Below, piece by piece: positions 50,859-58,704 of a DNA stretch of 64,000 nt; positions within the stretch are counted from its first letter, which is position 1; every line of letters starts with the position of its first letter. The DNA comes from JAIQFF01 sp963725615. Its GTDB lineage: Bacteria > Acidobacteriota > Terriglobia > Terriglobales > Acidobacteriaceae. The translations under genes were made by a program, and so were the position numbers. The notes under the pieces were generated by a model. That model did no database searches. It saw only the letters and a program-made list of their open reading frames with translations, and was not told where the DNA came from. The DNA lies in assembly GCA_963725615.1 (NCBI GenBank), contig CAVRZO010000017.1, forward strand, positions 62,001-126,000. The letters run 5' to 3'.

Positions 50859-51688
50859 GATTGGACGAACCCATGAATCGTACTGTAGTAGTTCGCCGAC
50901 CAGGCGATCACCGCGGCCACCACGGCTCCGGTCGCGAGATAAGCGGCGCGCCGCCCACGCCATCCCGCATTCCAGCGGGTAAACACCATCACCATGTAGA
51001 CCGCCCACATCAGCAACGAAAGAAAAATCTTCGGATCAAGGAAGTCCAGCCGCCCGTAAGTAGCCTGGGCCACGATGCTGCCCGCCACCAGCCCCAGCGT
51101 CATAAAAGGAAATCCGAGCAGCAGAGAGCGATAGCCGATCTGATCAATGACTTCGAGGGCGGGCAGCCGCAAGAGAATCGCGGCCGGCTTTTTCGACTTC
51201 AAACTGCGCTCCTGCAAGAGATAAAGCAGGCTGGCGGCGAAGCTCAGGAATAAAGCCGCATACCCGACAAAGATCATAGCGATGTGGGCGAAGAGCCATC
51301 CCCGGCGCATGCCCGGCGACGCCAGCAGAAAGGGCTGCTGCGTAGTCGCCGCGACGAACGTCAGAACAAACACCAGGGGAAAAACGACGATCCCGGGTGA
51401 GGTCGTGCGGTACACCAGATAAACAATCAGGAACGCTGCCATCACCATCAGCGACAGCAGCGACTCTGAATTGTGCACCGAGGTCAGGGTGAGCTGTCCC
51501 GACACCAGGACCGCTTCGGTCAACGACACAAATTGAAACACCATGCCCAGGCTCATGGCCGGTACCGCCACCCGGTTCAACAGCGAACTGGTGCGCGTCA
51601 AAGCCAGCAAGGCATAGATTAGGCCTACGGAATAGCAGCAAAGCGCTACTCGGAGCCATAGTATCGGCATAAACGGTTCGAAGCTCAC
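50855..51688 (-). CDS. CcsA/HemX-type cytochrome c assembly membrane protein
   Basis: A 277-residue protein with about eight membrane segments (for example VALCCYSVGLIYALLALT, GWLFAHIAMIFVGYAALFLS, SLLLGFPFMTLGLVAGSI). It matches the HemX/CcsA heme-handling family that often precedes hemA. The WWD-type heme motif is weak, which favours the HemX branch, a regulator or assistant of glutamyl-tRNA reductase, over a full CcsA synthetase. It is the first gene of the hem operon and is coupled to hemA. Confidence 0.85.
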   Translation of the reverse strand: MSFEPFMPILWLRVALCCYSVGLIYALLALTRTSSLLNRVAVPAMSLGMVFQFVSLTEAVLVSGQLTLTSVHNSESLLSLMVMAAFLIVYLVYRTTSPGIVVFPLVFVLTFVAATTQQPFLLASPGMRRGWLFAHIAMIFVGYAALFLSFAASLLYLLQERSLKSKKPAAILLRLPALEVIDQIGYRSLLLGFPFMTLGLVAGSIVAQATYGRLDFLDPKIFLSLLMWAVYMVMVFTRWNAGWRGRRAAYLATGAVVAAVIAWSANYYSTIHGFVQS

Positions 51689-51789
51689 GGGCCGGCACCG
51701 ATGCCGTCCGCTCTAGCGATTATAGTCTGCACCGATCGTGAGGCAGAACAATCACAAGGTCAAGCAGTAACCGGTCAGACAGGTAGTCG

Positions 51790-51828
51790 GCGTTCCGCCG
51801 GCTGTCCGGAGGGCATCCTGCCCTCCAA
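51790..51828. repeat. CCGGCTGTC-GAGGGCAT repeat
   Basis: TCCGCCGGCTGTCCGGAGGGCATCCTGCCCTCC contains the hairpin GAGGGCATCCTGCCCTC. A related string (CCACCGGCTGTCGCGAGGGCATCCC) occurs at about 63146-63170. It lies in the 165-base gap before ccsA, which otherwise holds nothing recognisable. Confidence 0.55.
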
Positions 51829-51853
51829 GCGAGCGCCAAGAAGCCGCAAGAAG

Positions 51854-52216
51854 CTATTGCACCCCCAGAGCACTCAGCGCAGTTTCCAGACTCTCCTCAC
51901 TTACCACCAACCGCCGCCCTTGCGCCAGCATGTCGTCGATCTCGTCAAATGCCTGAAACAACCGCATCTTCACCGCCCCGTACTGCTCCGCATCAGTCAG
52001 TGCGCGTCCATGCCGCGCCGCCCAGCCTCGCCCAGCCTCATCCGACAAAAAGACGCTTACAGCAAAAGTAGTCTTGCGGTCCGAGGTGACATCGAAAACA
52101 TATTCACTGGCCGGAGCTTCAGCAGCATCGGCCAATGCCGCCCGCTTGCCGACAAAATAATACTGATAGACGTATCCCTGGCCACCGGTGTACGTCTTCA
52201 TGCGACGAAGAGTCAT
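51854..52216 (-). CDS. Hypothetical protein, 120 aa
   Basis: A soluble alpha+beta protein beginning MTLRRMKTYTGGQGYVYQYYF, with FAVSVFLSDEAGRGWAARHGRALTDAEQYGAVKMRLFQAFDEIDDM following. The layout (beta hairpins, then a long helix) is consistent, but I do not recognise the family. The ATG at 52216 is chosen because upstream codons fall in a simple repeat (GTCGTTGGTC units); 52201 is an alternative. It lies between galT and the hem operon. Confidence 0.6.
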   Translation of the reverse strand: MTLRRMKTYTGGQGYVYQYYFVGKRAALADAAEAPASEYVFDVTSDRKTTFAVSVFLSDEAGRGWAARHGRALTDAEQYGAVKMRLFQAFDEIDDMLAQGRRLVVSEESLETALSALGVQ

Positions 52217-52321
52217 AAGAGCAGTCGTTGGTCCTTGAGTCGTTGGTCGTTCGTCCGTCAAATAAACCGGTGCCACGGTGGTGATGACTGACGTCCGAGG
52301 TCCGAAGTCCGACGCCTGCCT

Positions 52322-53317
52322 CTACCCGTCGATCCTCGCTTCCCGCAGCAGTTTGACCGCGCTCTCGGAGGTCACAGGCGAGTAATACACCTCTTTGAAA
52401 GTGTACGATTTCGCCTTGCCCGCAATCACCGGAAGGATTTCGATGTGCCAGTGGTAGTCGTCATCAAGGGTCCTCCAGTAATCCAGGCTCTTCGATCGAA
52501 ACAACGAATTGGGAGAAGTGTGCAGCACCAGATGAAACTCGCCGGTCACGGCGCGAATCCTTTGCAGCGTGCGCCGCAAAAGTGCAGCCAGATCGAGCAT
52601 GCTCTCCGGGCGCGCCAGGCCGAAGCGTTCGAAAGCCGCCTCGTGCGTCCGGGGAATGATCCAGGTCTCGTAGGGTACTCGGGGCGCGTACGGACAGAGC
52701 GCAATAAAGTCGCCACGCACTTCAATCACTCGCAGGTTCTGCTGCAGTTCCTGCGAAATAATGTCGCAGAAGACACAGCGTTCCTTGGCCTTGAAGTAGT
52801 CTCTGCCAGCCCGAAGTTCGTAGAGCACGCGGCGCGGAACAAACGTAGTGGCCGTGAGCTGCGCCGTAGGATGCTCAAATTCCTGTCCGGCGTTGGCTCC
52901 GTGATTCTTGAAGATGCTGACGTATTTGAAGCGCGCATCACGCTTCAAGTCCTGGATGCGATGCGCCACTAGCAGCAGGAACTGCTCAATCTCGGCATCG
53001 CTTGCGTTCCACAACTGCCGGTCGTGCGCCGGATTCTCCACTAGCACTTCGTGCGCTCCCACCGGCGCCATGCGATCGTAAATTCCATCGCCGCGCCGGG
53101 CCGGTTCACCCTCGACGTGGTAAAGCGGTGCGGGATGCACTACCGCACGCGCCGACCAGGGGCCACCCTCCAACCCAGGCATGTTGGAAACTACTTGCGC
53201 CGCCACCGGCGAATCTGCACAAAACCTGCAAAAAGTTTCTGCACGGGGAGCGTGGTCAGCCACATCATCACCCGTAATCACCCAGGAGCGGGTAATCGGA
53301 TCCTTACGCAATTCCAT
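52322..53317 (-). CDS. galT: GalT-like nucleotidylyltransferase with altered active-site motif
   Basis: A 331-residue HIT-superfamily protein arranged like galactose-1-phosphate uridylyltransferase. It starts MELRKDPITRSWVI, has zinc Cys pairs (FCRFC at 29-33, CVFC at 181-184), NHGANAGQEFEHPTAQLTAT, YAPRVPYETWIIPRTHEA, and WHIEILPVIAG near the end. Classical GalT has HPHxQ, in which the second His takes the UMP. Here residues 149-153 read HPTAQ, so the nucleophile position is Thr151. It may transfer by another mechanism or act as a phosphorylase, as ADP-glucose phosphorylase-like relatives do. No galK or galE gene is adjacent. Confidence 0.8.
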   Translation of the reverse strand: MELRKDPITRSWVITGDDVADHAPRAETFCRFCADSPVAAQVVSNMPGLEGGPWSARAVVHPAPLYHVEGEPARRGDGIYDRMAPVGAHEVLVENPAHDRQLWNASDAEIEQFLLLVAHRIQDLKRDARFKYVSIFKNHGANAGQEFEHPTAQLTATTFVPRRVLYELRAGRDYFKAKERCVFCDIISQELQQNLRVIEVRGDFIALCPYAPRVPYETWIIPRTHEAAFERFGLARPESMLDLAALLRRTLQRIRAVTGEFHLVLHTSPNSLFRSKSLDYWRTLDDDYHWHIEILPVIAGKAKSYTFKEVYYSPVTSESAVKLLREARIDG

Positions 53318-53439
53318 GCGTGTAAGGAAAACATCGGCGCAGAGGCCACGTCAACTGCGATCTGGCGTCCAGCGACGGGCAGCGCCTCGCGTGTAACGAC
53401 TTGTGATCTCCATCACCCGGAAATCACCAGTGCCTTTGT

Positions 53440-53445
53440 TATAAT
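53440..53445 (+). promoter_or_regulatory. -10 box (TATAAT) of mutS
   Basis: A perfect TATAAT ends 21 bases before the mutS ATG, implying a short 5' leader of about 14 bases. A matching -35 is not clear. Confidence 0.55.
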
Positions 53446-53466
53446 CCGCCCACGAACCCCGTTGAA

Positions 53467-56172
53467 ATGACCGAGCCCTCTACGCCATTGATGCGGCAGT
53501 ATGCTGCCATCAAGAAGGAGCACCCCAGCGCCCTGCTGTTCTTCCGCCTGGGAGATTTCTACGAGCTTTTCTTCGACGACGCCGTGCTCGCCGCCAAAGA
53601 ACTCCAGATCACGCTCACCTCGCGCAACAAAGAAAAAGGCATCGCGATCCCCATGTGCGGTGTACCTCACCACGCCGCCGAAGGCTACATAGCAAAGCTG
53701 ATCCGCAAAGGTTTCAAAGTCGCGATCTGCGAGCAGGTCGAGGATCCACGCGTGGCCAAAAAACTCGTGCGGCGCGAAGTTACTCGAGTCGTCACCCCGG
53801 GCACCGCCGCAGATTCTTCCCTGAGCTCCGAAGAAAATAATTTCCTCGCCGCGGTCACCCAGATCGGCGAGCGCGTCGGCTTCGCCGCCCTCGACCTCTC
53901 CACCGGAGAATTCCGCGCCACCGAATTTCAGGGAGCAGACGCCGCCAAACGAATCCAGGAAGAAATCCAGCAATTGCGCCCCAAAGAAGTCCTGTACGCA
54001 TCATCAGCCCCCCTGTTCGAGGGTTCTAGTGTGTTCGCGGGCGACTCGCCCGCGAAAGTCTCCACCACCACCGGCTACGCCGAAACCCCGCTCGACGATT
54101 GGATCTTCGCCCCCGACCACTCCATTCCGCTCTTGGAAAACCATTTCGGAGTCCTGTCGCTAGAAGGCTTTGGCCTCTCAGGCAAGCCCGCAGCCGCGGC
54201 GGCGGCCGGTGCCATCCTCTATTACGTCCGCTCCACCCAGCGCGGGACTTTAAGCCATGTAGATCGCATCGGACTCTACGAGCGCCAAACCTGCCTGGTG
54301 CTCGATGCCGTCACGGTGCGTAACCTGGAGCTGATCGAGCCACTCTTCGCCGGCGCTGACGCCGGCGTTACTCTTTTCCGCTCGGTCGACGCCACGGTCA
54401 CGCCCATGGGCAAACGACTGCTGCGCTCCTGGCTGCTGCGGCCGTCCATTGACATCGCGGAAATCAACGCCCGTCTGGACGCAGTCGAGTCTCAAGCAAA
54501 AGAAACCATCGCCCGCGAAGAACTCCGTCGTGCGCTGGATGGCATCCTCGACCTGGAGCGCCTCCTCAGCCGGGTTACGCTGGAAACCGCCAACCCACGC
54601 GACGTCCTCGCCCTGGCCGCATCTTTGGCGAAGCTCCCAACAGTCCGCAAAGCTTTGGAACGCTTCGGCGGCAGCAATGCCCATCTGGCCGCGGCCGACT
54701 CGGCCGCGCGGACGATGCCACTCGCCCAACTCAAGGAAGGCTCCCCTGAGCGCCTCACAACGCTCCACACCTCAGTCGACGAACTTACCGATCTCCGCCA
54801 GCGCGTCGAAGGCACAATCATCCCTGAACCTCCGATTTCCCTCAGCGACGGCGGCGTAATTCAGCCCGGCGCGGACAAAGAGCTCGACCAACTCCGGGAT
54901 CTGAGTCGCAACAGCAAGCAATTCCTCGCCCAAATTGAACAGCGTGAGCGCCAGCGCACCGGGATCGCGTCCCTGAAAGTAAAGTTCAACTCGATCTTTG
55001 GTTACTATCTCGAAATCTCGAAGGCGAATTCGCACCTGGCCCCGCCGGACTACGAACGCAAGCAAACCCTGGTGAACGCCGAGCGCTTCACCACCCCGGA
55101 GTTGAAGGAATACGAATCCAAGATTCTCGACGCCCAGGAAAAGATCGTAGATATCGAACGCCGGTTGTTCGCCGACTTACGCTCGGCCATTGCCGGAGAA
55201 GCCCGCCGCATTCGCCAGACCGCGCTCGCCCTCGCCGAAGTCGACGTCCTCGCGGCCCTTGCCCAGATCGCGGCGTCGCGCGACTATTGTCGCCCCAGGT
55301 TTGACGACTCCACCGACATTGAAATCGTGGCCGGCCGCCACCCGGTGATCGAGCAACTGGAGCTGGGCAGCGGAGACCGTTTCGTCCCCAACGATCTTTT
55401 CCTGAACTCAACTACCAATGCCATCATGGTGCTGACCGGCCCGAACATGGGCGGCAAATCCACCTATCTCAGGCAGGCCGCGCTTACAGTAATCATGGCG
55501 CAGGCGGGATCGTTCGTGCCCGCACGTTCCGCCCGGCTGGGCTTGGTGGATCGCGTGTTCACCCGCATCGGCGCCAGCGACAACCTGGCTCGCGGCCGCT
55601 CCACTTTCATGATCGAGATGACGGAAACCGCCGCCATCCTGCACACCGCCACGCCACGTTCGCTGATCCTGCTCGACGAAGTGGGCCGCGGCACCGCCAC
55701 ATACGATGGCCTGGCCATCGCCTGGGCAGCCGTCGAATACATCCATGCCCGCACCCGGGCCAAGACCCTTTTCGCCACTCACTACTTCGAACTGACCGAA
55801 CTGGCCGAACAACTCTCCGGCGTGAAGAACTATCACGTGACGGTGAAAGAAACCGGAGGCGGGATCGCATTCCTCCGTAAAGTCGCGCCCGGCGCGGCCG
55901 ACCGTAGCTACGGTATCGAGGTGGCCAAGCTGGCGGGACTTCCCATTGAGGTGATCGTGCGTGCCCGCGAAGTCCTCGCCGAGCACGAAAACGCAGAGCG
56001 TCAATTGATGGGGCACCTCTCGCCGGGCTCAACTCCGCCAGCCGCCCAGCTAACCATTTTCACACCGCTGTCACAGCCGGTGCTCGACAAGTTGCGCGAG
56101 GTAGATTTGAACTCACTGACTCCGTTGGAAGCGCTGAATCTGTTGGCTCAACTTAAAAAGCAGGTGGAATGA
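53467..56172 (+). CDS. mutS: DNA mismatch repair protein MutS
   Basis: A 901-residue MutS1. The mismatch-reading Phe-Tyr-Glu is in LGDFYELFFDDA (residues 29-40). The connector, lever and clamp regions follow. The ATPase has the Walker A motif LTGPNMGGKSTYLRQ, the signature ASDNLARGRSTFMIEM, the Walker B motif LILLDEVGRGTATYDG and the His in LFATHYFELTEL. It is slightly longer than usual. Residues 188-197 (SVFAGDSPAK) are encoded by a palindromic repeat inserted in frame in the connector domain. No mutL gene is adjacent. Confidence 0.97.
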   Translation: MTEPSTPLMRQYAAIKKEHPSALLFFRLGDFYELFFDDAVLAAKELQITLTSRNKEKGIAIPMCGVPHHAAEGYIAKLIRKGFKVAICEQVEDPRVAKKLVRREVTRVVTPGTAADSSLSSEENNFLAAVTQIGERVGFAALDLSTGEFRATEFQGADAAKRIQEEIQQLRPKEVLYASSAPLFEGSSVFAGDSPAKVSTTTGYAETPLDDWIFAPDHSIPLLENHFGVLSLEGFGLSGKPAAAAAAGAILYYVRSTQRGTLSHVDRIGLYERQTCLVLDAVTVRNLELIEPLFAGADAGVTLFRSVDATVTPMGKRLLRSWLLRPSIDIAEINARLDAVESQAKETIAREELRRALDGILDLERLLSRVTLETANPRDVLALAASLAKLPTVRKALERFGGSNAHLAAADSAARTMPLAQLKEGSPERLTTLHTSVDELTDLRQRVEGTIIPEPPISLSDGGVIQPGADKELDQLRDLSRNSKQFLAQIEQRERQRTGIASLKVKFNSIFGYYLEISKANSHLAPPDYERKQTLVNAERFTTPELKEYESKILDAQEKIVDIERRLFADLRSAIAGEARRIRQTALALAEVDVLAALAQIAASRDYCRPRFDDSTDIEIVAGRHPVIEQLELGSGDRFVPNDLFLNSTTNAIMVLTGPNMGGKSTYLRQAALTVIMAQAGSFVPARSARLGLVDRVFTRIGASDNLARGRSTFMIEMTETAAILHTATPRSLILLDEVGRGTATYDGLAIAWAAVEYIHARTRAKTLFATHYFELTELAEQLSGVKNYHVTVKETGGGIAFLRKVAPGAADRSYGIEVAKLAGLPIEVIVRAREVLAEHENAERQLMGHLSPGSTPPAAQLTIFTPLSQPVLDKLREVDLNSLTPLEALNLLAQLKKQVE
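54030..54058. repeat. GCGGGCGACTCGCCCGC palindrome inside mutS
   Basis: GTGTGTTCGCGGGCGACTCGCCCGCGAA reads through as SVFAGDSPAK. Flanking MutS residues (LYASSAPLFEG before, DDWIFAPDHS after) belong to the normal connector region. Confidence 0.87.
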
Positions 56173-56334
56173 ATTCGTGTGGATTTTGGGTGGAATAGAA
56201 TTCTGCTGGGCTTGGGTGGAGCAGCGCTTTAGCGCTGCATGTGAACTTGATTTCGAGAGCGGCTCCAGCCGCTGAGGTAGTTGAAACCGCGTCGGCGGTC
56301 GATAAATAAAGTAATGCTTGAATGATTACCCAGA

Positions 56335-57450
56335 ATGTCCAGACAGAAAAGCTCCTCTAACCTGTGTCGCGACGTCGGCCAACTGCTGATCATCGGCTTC
56401 GACGGCACCGAGATGTCCCCCAGCCTTGCCGCCTTGCTGACTCGAGTACAACCCGCAGGCGTCATCCTGTTCGCCCGCAACATCACCGGGGGCGAGCAAA
56501 CCTACAAACTGCTCCAGGATTGCCAGGCCTGCGTCTCGACACCGCTCTTCACCGCGGTGGACATGGAAGGAGGCCGCGTTGACCGCTTCCGCAATGTCAT
56601 CGGCCGAACCCCTTCCGCCGCCGATGTGTTTGCCACCGGCGACCGCAAACTCTTCCGCCAGCACGGCAAGGTGATTGGCGAGTCCTGCCGGGCATTGGGA
56701 TTCAATACCGATTTCGCGCCGGTCGTGGACCTAGCGTTCGAAGCGTCGAAAACGGTCATGAGTTCCCGGGCCGTTTCCGCCGACCCCAAACAGGCGGTTC
56801 TTTACGCCCGCGAATTCCTCAAGGGATTGGCCGCCGCCAACATCGTAGGTTCAGCCAAACACTTTCCCGGGTTGGGCGAAGCTAATCTCGATACCCACCT
56901 GGAACTCCCGTCTATTGACAAGCCGTGGAAAAAGATCTGGGCGGAAGACTTGTATCCCTACCGGACCCTGTGCCGAGAGTTGCCCATGGTCCTCATCGGA
57001 CACGCCAACTATCGCGCTATCACGCATGACGGCAGCCCGGCATCGCTCTCCAAAAAATGGATCACCGATGTCCTGCGCAAAAAGATCGGCTATCGCGGCC
57101 TGGTCGTATCCGACGACCTGGAAATGGGAGGTGTGTTGAAAGCCGCGCCCATCGAGCAGGCGGCGATCGCGCACATCCGCGCCGGTGGAGACCTCTGCCT
57201 GATCTGCCACATCGAAGAGTACGTTACGCGATCCGATGAAGCCTTGATCAAAGAAGGGGAGCACAACCGCAAGTTTGCCCAGCGAGTAGCAGACTCCGCG
57301 GCCCGCGTAATGGCCTTCAAGAAAAAATCATCCGCGCTGAAGCACGCAGCGCCGCTCCCCACACCGGCAAAGCTGGAGAAACTCTCACGCCAGGTCAGCG
57401 ACTTCACCGCGCAGGTCGGCCTGGCCACACCAGGAGCGGCGAACGCATGA
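56335..57450 (+). CDS. nagZ: Beta-N-acetylhexosaminidase (GH3, NagZ-like)
   Basis: A 371-residue single-domain GH3 enzyme without a signal peptide. Motifs are DMEGGRVDRF, the NagZ loop KHFPGLGEANLDTHLELP with the catalytic His-Asp pair, LIGHANYRAI, and SDDLEMGGV with the nucleophile Asp. Cytoplasmic NagZ removes GlcNAc from muropeptide fragments during cell-wall recycling. It overlaps anmK by four bases, the next enzyme needed for that route. The C-terminal 40 residues are a Lys/Ala-rich tail beyond the barrel. Confidence 0.93.
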   Translation: MSRQKSSSNLCRDVGQLLIIGFDGTEMSPSLAALLTRVQPAGVILFARNITGGEQTYKLLQDCQACVSTPLFTAVDMEGGRVDRFRNVIGRTPSAADVFATGDRKLFRQHGKVIGESCRALGFNTDFAPVVDLAFEASKTVMSSRAVSADPKQAVLYAREFLKGLAAANIVGSAKHFPGLGEANLDTHLELPSIDKPWKKIWAEDLYPYRTLCRELPMVLIGHANYRAITHDGSPASLSKKWITDVLRKKIGYRGLVVSDDLEMGGVLKAAPIEQAAIAHIRAGGDLCLICHIEEYVTRSDEALIKEGEHNRKFAQRVADSAARVMAFKKKSSALKHAAPLPTPAKLEKLSRQVSDFTAQVGLATPGAANA

Positions 57451-58634
57451 TCGTCGCGGGCATCATGAGCGGCACGTCAGCCGATGGCATGAACGTAGCA
57501 TTGGTACGCGTCGGGTCACCCCGAACCATGTGGCCGCGGGCGACTCGCCCGCGAGCCTCCGGCTCCGCGAACCTGTTCTTCAAGTTCCTGGCCCAAGCCG
57601 AATTCCCGTACCCGAAGGCAGTCCGTCAGGCGGTGCTGGAAGCCATGAACGCCAAGCAAGCCAGCGTAGCTAACCTGGCGCGTTTGAACTTCCTGCTCGC
57701 GGAACTCTACGCCGAAGCCGTACTAGCCACGCAGCGCCGTTTCCGCCTGAAGGCAGAACTAATCGGCTGCCACGGCCAGACTCTCTACCACCAGGGCGAG
57801 CCCGCGAAATTCCTGGGCCGCAACCTGGCCGTTACCTGGCAGACCGGAGAAGGCGCCGTGATCGCCGCCCGCGTGGGAGTTCCGGTTGTCTCCGACTTCC
57901 GCCCCGCCGACATGGCCGCCGGAGGCAAAGGCGCCCCGCTCGTTCCCTTTTTCGATTACTTGCTCTATCGCGACCCGCAAATCGGCCGCATCGTGCAAAA
58001 TATCGGCGGCATCGCAAATCTCACAGCAATCCCAGCCGGAGCATCCGCGAAACAAGTCACAGCTTTCGATACCGGCCCGGGCAACATGGTGATCGACGCC
58101 GTGACCGATCGTCTCTTCCGCCAGCCCTACGATCGCGATGGCCGCATCGCTGCGTCGGGCGCTATTCTCGTACCGGTTATCTCCGATCTCCTGCGCCTGC
58201 CTTTCTTCCGCCGCAAGCCGCCGAAAACCGCCGGCCGCGAGGAATTCGGACGCGAATTCGCACAGCGCTTCCTCAAGCATTGTGGTCGAGCAAGCCGTCC
58301 AGATGTAGTCGCCAGCGCCACCGCCCTAACGGCGCGTTCGATCGCCGACGCCATTCGCCGCTTCGTGCTGCCGCGTCGCGGAAAGTTTCGACAGTTCGTC
58401 GTCTCCGGCGGCGGCGCCAACAATCCCACGTTGCTGGCCATGCTCGCCAACGAACTTCGGCCACTGCATCTGACCATTCGTGCCTCCGACGAATTCGGAT
58501 TACCCTCCGCCGCCAAAGAAGCCGCCGCCTTCGCCCTCATGGCATACGAAACCTGGAACCACCGCCCATCCAATATCCCCTCTGCCACCGGCGCCAAGCG
58601 CCCAGCAATCCTGGGGAAGATCTCGTATGCCTAA
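57447..58634 (+). CDS. anmK: Anhydro-N-acetylmuramic acid kinase
   Basis: A 395-residue ASKHA-fold kinase that opens and phosphorylates 1,6-anhydroMurNAc to MurNAc-6-phosphate. Motifs are GIMSGTSADGMNVALV, IGCHGQTLYHQ, FDTGPGNMVIDAVTD and SGGGANNPTLLAML. It is coupled to nagZ by ATGA. Residues 28-37 (TMWPRATRPRA) come from a palindromic repeat inserted in frame just after the ATP loop, in a region that normally reads straight into the next strand. The extra residues account for its being longer than E. coli AnmK (369). Confidence 0.93.
   Translation: MIVAGIMSGTSADGMNVALVRVGSPRTMWPRATRPRASGSANLFFKFLAQAEFPYPKAVRQAVLEAMNAKQASVANLARLNFLLAELYAEAVLATQRRFRLKAELIGCHGQTLYHQGEPAKFLGRNLAVTWQTGEGAVIAARVGVPVVSDFRPADMAAGGKGAPLVPFFDYLLYRDPQIGRIVQNIGGIANLTAIPAGASAKQVTAFDTGPGNMVIDAVTDRLFRQPYDRDGRIAASGAILVPVISDLLRLPFFRRKPPKTAGREEFGREFAQRFLKHCGRASRPDVVASATALTARSIADAIRRFVLPRRGKFRQFVVSGGGANNPTLLAMLANELRPLHLTIRASDEFGLPSAAKEAAAFALMAYETWNHRPSNIPSATGAKRPAILGKISYA
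57528..57556. repeat. GCGGGCGACTCGCCCGC palindrome inside anmK
   Basis: ATGTGGCCGCGGGCGACTCGCCCGCGAG reads through as MWPRATRPRA in the anmK frame. This differs from the frame used in mutS, yet it also has no stop. Confidence 0.87.
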
Positions 58635-58649
58635 CCGCCAAATCACACT

Positions 58650-58704
58650 GTCATCCCGAGCGAAGATGGAGGCGCGCCCGCGCGCCGAAACGAGTCGAGG
58701 GACC
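58650..58704. repeat. TCATCCCGAGC-type repeat supplying the upstream edge of the next gene
   Basis: GTCATCCCGAGCGAAGATGG ... GTCGAGGGACC with the core hairpin GGCGCGCCCGCGCGCC. Its final GAGGGA lies just before the TTG at 58705 and could act as that gene's ribosome binding site. Confidence 0.72.
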
